Shown: positions 50,249 to 55,442 of the stretch, in pieces
Numbering within the stretch: position 1 is the first letter of the stretch
Layout of the letters: each line of letters starts with the position of its first letter
From: an uncultured Clostridia bacterium
GTDB lineage: Bacteria > Bacillota > Clostridia > Lachnospirales > Anaerotignaceae
DNA: 55,442 nucleotides
Direction: 5' to 3'
NCBI GenBank assembly: GCA_910583755.1
Contig: CAJTZO010000017.1
Location: 1 to 55,442 of the forward strand
The notes under the pieces: model-generated
Seen by the model: only the letters and a program-made list of their open reading frames with translations
What the model was told of the DNA's origin: nothing
Databases searched by the model: none
Position numbers and translations under genes: made by a program

Positions 50249-50981
50249 TGTTGAAATCAAGGAATATGAAAGAATAGATGACCTTCATAGAAATGGATAT
50301 TTGTTAATACAGAATACAAAAATGTTTTGCTTTGGTATTGACGCTGTTTTACTTTCTGGATTTGCACAGGTAAAAAAGGGAGAAAGAGCGCTTGATTTAG
50401 GTACAGGAACCGGTGTGATTCCTATTTTGTTGGAAGCAAAAACAAAAGGGAGCCATTTTACAGGGCTTGAAATACAAAGAGAAAATGTTGATATGGCAAG
50501 GCGCAGCATTATCTTAAATGGTTTGGAACAAAAAATAAAGATTGATGAAGGAGACATCAAACAGGCTGTCTTGATATATGGTGCTTCTACCTTTGATGTT
50601 GTAACCTCCAACCCTCCTTATATGAATGAGGGTGGTGGTTTGAAAAGTGAGTGTATACCAAAAGCGATTGCAAGACATGAATTGTTGTGTAATTTAGAAG
50701 ATGTTGTTGCAAATGCTTCCAAGTTACTGAAAACAGGTGGAAGGTTTTATATGGTGCATAAGCCACATCGCTTAACTGACATTATTGTAACAATGAGACA
50801 ATATAAATTAGAACCAAAAAGATTACGTTTTGTCCATTCTTATGCAGGAAAAGAACCTTCTTTACTTTTGATAGAAGGGGCTAAAAGCGGAAAACCTATG
50901 ATAAAAGTTGAAGCACCTCTTGTAATATATCAAAAAGATGGAGAATACACAGAAGAAATTAAAAAAATATATTATGCGTAG
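50238..50981 (+). CDS. tRNA1(Val) adenine(37)-N6 methyltransferase-like protein (YabB/TrmN6 family)
   Basis: This 247-residue SAM-dependent methyltransferase has the SAM-binding ALDLGTGTGVIPILL (near 50-64) and the catalytic SNPPYMNEGGG (near 120-130), the NPPY motif of N6-adenine and related methyltransferases. The family name comes from E. coli TrmN6; the exact target in Firmicutes has not been shown here. GGAGG precedes the ATG inside the 3' end of yaaT. It is followed by rsmI after 40 nt. Confidence 0.9.
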   Translation: MNNDVEIKEYERIDDLHRNGYLLIQNTKMFCFGIDAVLLSGFAQVKKGERALDLGTGTGVIPILLEAKTKGSHFTGLEIQRENVDMARRSIILNGLEQKIKIDEGDIKQAVLIYGASTFDVVTSNPPYMNEGGGLKSECIPKAIARHELLCNLEDVVANASKLLKTGGRFYMVHKPHRLTDIIVTMRQYKLEPKRLRFVHSYAGKEPSLLLIEGAKSGKPMIKVEAPLVIYQKDGEYTEEIKKIYYA

Positions 50982-51021
50982 AAATCAACCTTTTTAAAAA
51001 GGAATAAGATAGGAGAAAAAA

Positions 51022-51867
51022 ATGGCTGGAACATTATATTTGTGCGGCACACCCATAGGAAATTTAGAAGATATTAGTTTTAGAGTGATTGAATTATTAA
51101 AGACAGTAGATTTGATTGCCGCAGAAGATACCCGTCACACATTACATTTATTAAACCATTTTCAAATTAATACCACTATGACAAGTTATCATGAACATAA
51201 TAAACAATCCAAGGGATTACAATTAATTGAAAAACTAAAGAAAGATATAAATATTGCACTTGTTACAGATGCAGGAATGCCAGGTATTTCTGACCCGGGC
51301 GCAGATTTGGTAAAACTTTGTTATGAAAATGATATTCCTGTCACAGTGGTGCCTGGTGCTTCTGCTTGTATGATTGCTCTGGTGCTTTCAGGATTAGATA
51401 CAAGACGTTTTGTGTTTGAAGGATTTTTACCTTCTGATAAAAGAGAACGTCGTACCGTATTACAATCCTTATCAAAAGAACATCGTACCATCATTTTATA
51501 TGAAGCACCCCATAGATTACTGCATACTTTGGAAGAACTTTCTGAAACATTAGGAGAAGATAAAACAGTTATTGTTATGAAAGAACTTACAAAAAAATTT
51601 GAACAAAGACGAAAGGACAATATAAAAGGACATATAAAATATTATATGCAAAATCCACCAAAAGGGGAATTTGTGCTTGCAATAGAAGGAGTTTCTCTTG
51701 CACAGCAAAAAGAAGAATCGCAACAACAGTATCAAGCAATATCTATTGAAGAACATATGTCATATTATTTGGCGCAAGGACTTTCTGAAAAAGAAGCAAT
51801 GAAGCAGGCTGCAAAAGATAGAGGCGTTTCTAAAAGAGAAATTTATGCTTATTATCATAAAAAATAA
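51022..51867 (+). CDS. rsmI: 16S rRNA (cytidine(1402)-2'-O)-methyltransferase
   Basis: RsmI methylates C1402 in the decoding centre of 16S rRNA. The 281-residue protein has the tetrapyrrole-methylase fold with YLCGTPIGNLEDISFR at the N-terminus, AAEDTRHTLHLL, LVTDAGMPGISDPG and VVPGASACMIALVLSG, and an additional C-terminal domain. In B. subtilis the same gene (yabC) closes this cluster. A terminator hairpin follows at 51885-51918. Confidence 0.95.
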   Translation: MAGTLYLCGTPIGNLEDISFRVIELLKTVDLIAAEDTRHTLHLLNHFQINTTMTSYHEHNKQSKGLQLIEKLKKDINIALVTDAGMPGISDPGADLVKLCYENDIPVTVVPGASACMIALVLSGLDTRRFVFEGFLPSDKRERRTVLQSLSKEHRTIILYEAPHRLLHTLEELSETLGEDKTVIVMKELTKKFEQRRKDNIKGHIKYYMQNPPKGEFVLAIEGVSLAQQKEESQQQYQAISIEEHMSYYLAQGLSEKEAMKQAAKDRGVSKREIYAYYHKK

Positions 51868-51884
51868 TGTTTTTTGGAAAGAAA

Positions 51885-51918
51885 TAAGAGTTTGAAAGTA
51901 ATACTCTTAAGATTTTTT
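51885..51918 (+). terminator. Terminator of the darA-rsmI operon
   Basis: TAAGAGT (51885-51891) pairs with ACTCTTA (51903-51909), followed by AGATTTTTT. It is 18 nt past the rsmI stop. The downstream part of it is duplicated at 52069-52092. Confidence 0.7.
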
Positions 51919-52092
51919 GAAAAGCTGAGGAACTTGAAAAAAGTTTCTTAGTCTGTCAATAAAGTCTTTTTTTGTGGGTTTCACCCACCTCCACCAACTT
52001 TTTTTAAGAAAGTAGCGAAACGTTAGTTTCGCATGAAAGTTCTTTGAGGAGTTTGAGGGCTATCCCTCAAGATTTTTTGAAAAGCTGAGGAA
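51909..52092 (-). repeat. Hairpin-rich intergenic repeat, copy F, between 24-bp direct repeats
   Basis: The identical 24-mer AAGATTTTTTGAAAAGCTGA (+GGAA) occurs at 51909-51932 and 52069-52092. Between them lies the repeat in opposite orientation to copies B, C, D and G: AGTCTGTCAATAAAGTC, GTGGGTTTCACCCAC, CCAACTTTTTTTAAG, GCGAAACGTTAGTTTCGC and TTGAGGGCTATCCCTCAA, ending in GATTTTTT as an intrinsic terminator would. Confidence 0.8.
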
Positions 52093-52143
52093 TTTAAAAG
52101 AAAGTTTCTTTTATAAAATTATGTTTTTTAAGGAGAGATAAAA

Positions 52144-52641
52144 ATGGAACATACAGAACAACGAGTATATGAAATATTAGAAGAATTGAAAATAGATTAC
52201 ATAAAATATGAGCATGAACCATTATATACCATTGAAGCTGCTAAAGAATTAGATAAAAAAATGGGGTTTTCTATTTGTAAAAACCTTTTTTTATCTTCCA
52301 GACATAAAACAGAGTTTTATTTACTTTTTATGGATGGTAGCAAAAAATTTAACACAGGAAAAGTATCAAAACAGGTTGGTGTTCCTCGCATGACTTTTGC
52401 AGATGGAGAACATATGTGGGAATACTTAAAAATTCATCCTGGTGCAGTAAGTCCATTAGGACTTTTGTTTGATATAGAAAAAAAAGTACATTTTTTAATA
52501 GATGAAGATGTATTGAAAATGGAGAAAATAGCAATGCATCCTTGTGTTAATACTGCTACAGTAGCACTTTCTACAAAGGATTTTATAGAAAAAATATTAC
52601 CTGCTTCTGGACATGATTATAAGGTGGTGATGTTAGAATGA
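52144..52641 (+). CDS. proX: Prolyl-tRNA editing protein (ProX/YbaK family)
   Basis: ProX hydrolyses tRNA(Pro) mischarged with alanine, a trans-editing role. The 165-residue protein shows the YbaK/ProX fold: YIKYEHEPLYTIEAA at the N-terminus, GAVSPLGLLFD near 102-112 and the C-terminal MHPCVNTATVALSTKDF. The length and sequence fit stand-alone ProX (PrdX) rather than YbaK. AAGGAGAG precedes the ATG. The following gene overlaps it by 4 nt, so the two are coupled. Confidence 0.9.
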   Translation: MEHTEQRVYEILEELKIDYIKYEHEPLYTIEAAKELDKKMGFSICKNLFLSSRHKTEFYLLFMDGSKKFNTGKVSKQVGVPRMTFADGEHMWEYLKIHPGAVSPLGLLFDIEKKVHFLIDEDVLKMEKIAMHPCVNTATVALSTKDFIEKILPASGHDYKVVMLE

Positions 52642-54023
52642 TGGAACTTTGGGAAGCATTAAAAAATCGTTCTAATGATTACCCTTTTCATATGCCTGGT
52701 CACAAGGGGGGAAGATTAGGCGCTTTTCAAGAAATAATGGCTCAGGATATTACAGAAATAAAAGGGTTTGATAATTTGCATCAGCCACAAGGCATTATAT
52801 TAGAGGCACAAAAAAGATGTGCTGCTTTGTTTGGTGCAGAAGAAAGCTTTTTTTTGGTAAATGGTTCCACAAGTGGGATTTTATCTGCTATTCTGTCTGT
52901 TTGTAAAGAAGGAGATGAAATTGTAGTTGCAAGGAATTGTCATAAAAGTGCTTATAGTGCTCTTGTATTTTCAGGGGCAAATCCTGTTTATATTATGCCA
53001 GAAACCATAGAAGGAACAGATTTTTTGGGAAGCATTTCTTTAGAACAAATACAAAAAACAGTAACAGAACAAACAAAAGCAGTCATATTGACAAGTCCTA
53101 CTTTTGAGGGAATAACATCAGATATTGCAGCAATTAGTGATTTTGTTCATCAAAAGGGAATAATATTGATTGTAGATGAAGCGCATGGAGCACATATGAA
53201 TTTTCATGATTTTTTTCCAAAAACAGCACTGCAACAACATGCTGATATTGTTATACAAAGTTTGCATAAAACATTGCCTTGTCCTACACAAACAGCGGTA
53301 CTCCATGTGCAAGGTAATAGGGTAGACAGAGAAAAACTAAAACAATCTCTTGCAATGTTCCAGACTTCTAGCCCTTCGTATCTGTTTTTAGCAGCGATAG
53401 ATTTTTGCTGTCATTGGCTTCAAGAACAAGGGAAAGTGGCTTTTGAACAATATGTACAAAATTTAAAGTGGTTTTATGAACAAGCGAAACAATGGAAGCA
53501 TATTTCCTTGTTTGACAATTATCAATATCAAGAGAAAGGAAAATTGATACTACAATTATCACAAAGACAGATGACAGGAATACAATTAAATGATATACTA
53601 ATAGAGAGGCATCATATTGAATTGGAGATGGGCTTTTTGCATCATGCCATTGCAATGACAAGTCCAGCAGATACAAAAGAAGGCTTTGCTGCTTTATTAG
53701 AAGCCATTACACAAATTGATGCAGAATTTTGTGATATTCCCCAAGCAGTAACATTGTCTTATCCAAAGAGTGATTTACCAATGATTCAATGTTCTCCAAG
53801 ACAAGCCTTTTTTGCACCAAAAAAAGAGATACGATTAAAAGAAAGTCAGGGAAGTATCTGTGGAGAATTTGTTATTCCCTATCCTCCAGGTATTCCTATC
53901 GTTGCACCAGGGGAGATAATTACAGAAGAAAAGATACAACAAATTAATGTTTTAAAAAAAGCAAATATTTCATTTGTCGGCTGTCATGACAGCACTTTAA
54001 ATCAGATAAAAGTGCTACAATAA
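52638..54023 (+). CDS. PLP-dependent Orn/Lys/Arg decarboxylase-family protein (YaaO type)
   Basis: This 461-residue fold-type I PLP enzyme of the Orn/Lys/Arg decarboxylase family would make a polyamine or diamine from a basic amino acid. Recognisable are YPFHMPGHKGGRLGAF at the N-terminus, the VNGSTSGILSAILSV segment, VDEAHGAH near residue 180 and the cofactor lysine in QSLHKTLPCPTQTAV near residue 210, plus a small C-terminal domain. The length is that of B. subtilis YaaO/SpeA-like enzymes. The substrate is not decided by eye. It overlaps proX by 4 nt (ATGATGG). Confidence 0.9.
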   Translation: MMELWEALKNRSNDYPFHMPGHKGGRLGAFQEIMAQDITEIKGFDNLHQPQGIILEAQKRCAALFGAEESFFLVNGSTSGILSAILSVCKEGDEIVVARNCHKSAYSALVFSGANPVYIMPETIEGTDFLGSISLEQIQKTVTEQTKAVILTSPTFEGITSDIAAISDFVHQKGIILIVDEAHGAHMNFHDFFPKTALQQHADIVIQSLHKTLPCPTQTAVLHVQGNRVDREKLKQSLAMFQTSSPSYLFLAAIDFCCHWLQEQGKVAFEQYVQNLKWFYEQAKQWKHISLFDNYQYQEKGKLILQLSQRQMTGIQLNDILIERHHIELEMGFLHHAIAMTSPADTKEGFAALLEAITQIDAEFCDIPQAVTLSYPKSDLPMIQCSPRQAFFAPKKEIRLKESQGSICGEFVIPYPPGIPIVAPGEIITEEKIQQINVLKKANISFVGCHDSTLNQIKVLQ

Positions 54024-54040
54024 AAAGGAAGTGAAGCAAT

Positions 54041-54430
54041 ATGAAAGATTTATTGAACACATTATCAATATATGATTGGATTTTGACAGCAATCATCGCT
54101 TATTTTATAACACATATGATATTGCGTATCAGTGACTTTAAAAAAACGATTAAAACAATTAAGCAACGTCAAATGATTTCTATGGATTATAAGATAGTAG
54201 ACCTAGATAAACTTATGGCAAAATGCCACGAATTATTTCCTATTAATACAGTTTATTTTAGAGGAAAAGCATTTCATAGTGGGATGCGTGTAAGAATTAC
54301 AACAATACAAAAAAAAGTAATTGAAGGTGAAATTATAGGAAAAAGTAAAATGGATTTATTGTGTATTAAAACACAAAATCAAATCATTGCGCATGATTTA
54401 GATAAAATTGAGGAAATGGAACAGTTGTAA
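54041..54430 (+). CDS. Small membrane-anchored protein of unknown function
   Basis: This 129-residue protein has one hydrophobic span near the N-terminus (about 12-30; WILTAIIAYFITHMILR) and a basic, beta-rich cytoplasmic tail (FHSGMRVRITTIQKKVIEGEIIGKSK). I do not recognise the family. It begins 17 nt after the decarboxylase gene, with AGGAAGTG before the ATG, so it is probably the last gene of proX-decarboxylase-129aa. Being next to a polyamine-type enzyme is no proof of a shared role. Its stop is followed by repeat copy G. Confidence 0.7.
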   Translation: MKDLLNTLSIYDWILTAIIAYFITHMILRISDFKKTIKTIKQRQMISMDYKIVDLDKLMAKCHELFPINTVYFRGKAFHSGMRVRITTIQKKVIEGEIIGKSKMDLLCIKTQNQIIAHDLDKIEEMEQL

Positions 54431-54636
54431 AACCTTGAGGGCTAGCCCTCAAACGCCTAATTCTTTCTTGGAAGAAAGAATCAAAGAACCTTAAGGCGAA
54501 ACTAACGTTTCGCTAAAAAGATTAATTTTATAAGGAAAAACGATAGTTTTTTCATGAAAGTTTTTTGTCCAACTTTTTTTTAAAAAAGTTGGTGAGTGTG
54601 GGTAAAACCCACAAAAAAAGACTTTATTGACAGGCT
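54431..54636 (+). repeat. Hairpin-rich intergenic repeat, copy G
   Basis: It begins ACCTTGAGGGCTAGCCCTCAA (as a hairpin, 54432-54452), then TTCTTTCTTGGAAGAAAGAA (54461-54480), GCGAAACTAACGTTTCGCT, AAAAACGATAGTTTTTT, the hairpin CCAACTTTTTT/AAAAAGTTGG and GTGGGTAAAACCCAC, and ends in GACTTTATTGACAGGCT. All modules of the family are present. It sits between convergent genes. Confidence 0.85.
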
Positions 54637-54672
54637 AAAACCTTGAGGGGTACCCCTCAAGGTTTTAGTTTT
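54637..54672. terminator. Bidirectional terminator between the 129-residue gene and mtnN
   Basis: AAAACCTTGAGGGG (54637-54650) is followed directly by its exact inverse, giving a perfect 30-bp palindrome to 54666, with T-rich DNA on both sides. It ends 10 nt before the mtnN stop. Confidence 0.9.
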
Positions 54673-54681
54673 TTTAAAACT

Positions 54682-55368
54682 TTAAATTAGCATTTTTTCT
54701 AATAATTCGCTGGAATTTGTAGCAGCAATTTTGACAAACTGTTCGTAGGTAATATGAGCTTTGTTTTCTGCATCATCTGAAATAGAACGAATAATAACAA
54801 AAGGAATTTGATTGAGATAACAAGCATGTGCAATGGCTGCTCCTTCCATTTCTGCACAGTATCCCTGTACAGTATCCCATATTTTTTGCTTGCCTTCTGG
54901 TGTACTGATAAATTGGTCACCACTAGCAATTCTGCCTACAAAAATATTCGCTTTTGATGTTAAATGACATTTTTTTGCTAATTCTATTAAAGTTTTGTCA
55001 GCTTTGAAATAACTTTCTTCCATACGGGGAATTATTCCAATCGGGTCGCCAAAGACAGAAGTATCCATATCATGTTGAACAGCATCTTCTGATATAACAA
55101 TATCTCCTATCGTTAATTCTTTATAAATGGCACCTGCTACCCCTACATTAATAATGCAATCTACATCAAAATGGTCAATCAATACTTGTGTACAAAGTGC
55201 AGCATTTACTTTTCCGATTCCGCTTTTTACTAATACAATTTTTTTATTCTGAAGTGTTCCTTGATAAAAGGTTAATCCAATTATTTTTTTAGTATCTGTT
55301 ATGTTTGCTTTTTGTTGTAATAATGTAATTTCTTCTTCCATAGCGCCAATAATTCCAATATTTTGCAT
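54682..55368 (-). CDS. mtnN: 5'-methylthioadenosine/S-adenosylhomocysteine nucleosidase
   Basis: MtnN cleaves the adenine from MTA and SAH, both by-products of SAM use. The 228-residue protein shows the family's IGAMEEEITLL at the N-terminus (catalytic glutamate), NVGVAGAIYKEL, QHDMDTSVFGDP and the C-terminal EMEGAAIAHACYL with RSISDDAE (catalytic aspartate). All key residues are present. AAGGGG precedes the ATG. It is a single gene read against the proX unit. MTA would arise from polyamine synthesis, so a link to the decarboxylase is plausible but not shown. Confidence 0.95.
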   Translation of the reverse strand: MQNIGIIGAMEEEITLLQQKANITDTKKIIGLTFYQGTLQNKKIVLVKSGIGKVNAALCTQVLIDHFDVDCIINVGVAGAIYKELTIGDIVISEDAVQHDMDTSVFGDPIGIIPRMEESYFKADKTLIELAKKCHLTSKANIFVGRIASGDQFISTPEGKQKIWDTVQGYCAEMEGAAIAHACYLNQIPFVIIRSISDDAENKAHITYEQFVKIAATNSSELLEKMLI

Positions 55369-55442
55369 TCTAAGTACCCCTTTCTTTTTTTATGGTTCTG
55401 TTACGTTAAAATGATATAGACAACAGCTCCTTATTGAAAGTA

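Overview
This 55.4 kb window is AT-rich chromosomal DNA from a low-GC Gram-positive anaerobe, most likely a Clostridia/Lachnospirales-type organism. That placement is inference. It rests on strong AGGAGG ribosome binding sites with frequent TTG and GTG starts, an oxygen-sensitive class III ribonucleotide reductase, MecA, DarA (YaaQ), YaaT, YqhQ and YtvI homologues, a type A RNase P RNA and a K+-type membrane pyrophosphatase. Most of the window is housekeeping genome; I see no prophage, CRISPR array, integrative element or defence island.

Layout. 1-290: the 5' end of an IS200/IS605 tnpA with its promoter and end hairpin, cut by the window edge. 351-4404 (minus): yqhQ-prmC-prfA-chrA-chrA operon. 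4405-5033: a ~105-bp tandem repeat array. 5034-8274 (minus): LysM membrane protein, rho, then rpmE under its own promoter. 8706-14585: mecA, hppA (convergent) and a chemoreceptor. 14708-16054: a two-gene pair of unknown function. 16043-24315: ytvI-like permease, B12 radical SAM protein, nth, MATE pump, and nrdDG with a probable NrdR box. 24496-28513: a glycosyltransferase fused to a CsaB pyruvyltransferase, TagA/WecG and YitT, with acpS opposite. 29019-32969: ACT-domain regulator, hom, thrB, lysC. 33264-38430 (minus): rnpB, nucleoside kinase, Nif3, trmK, sigA, followed by dnaG, sbcC, sbcD, tex and an MBL hydrolase up to 47718. 48046-54430 (plus): darA-holB-yaaT-trmN6-rsmI, then proX, a PLP decarboxylase and a small membrane protein; mtnN faces them.

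How they work together. The genes cover replication and transcription (dnaG, sigA, rho, holB), translation termination and ribosome parts (prfA, prmC, rpmE, rsmI, trmK), DNA repair (nth, sbcCD), anaerobic dNTP synthesis (nrdDG), aspartate-family amino acids (hom-thrB-lysC) and surface polymer synthesis (GT4-CsaB plus TagA).

The least explained material is non-coding. A modular hairpin-rich repeat family occupies at least six intergenic regions. A second, ~105-bp family occurs as a four-unit array plus diverged copies next to hppA. There is a perfect 54-bp palindrome upstream of the chemoreceptor gene, and several stop codons are embedded in terminator hairpins. The best protein-level unknowns are the 14708-16054 pair and the GT4-CsaB fusion. 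Starts were moved downstream from the longest reading frame where a clear ribosome binding site or family alignment favoured it; each case is stated.
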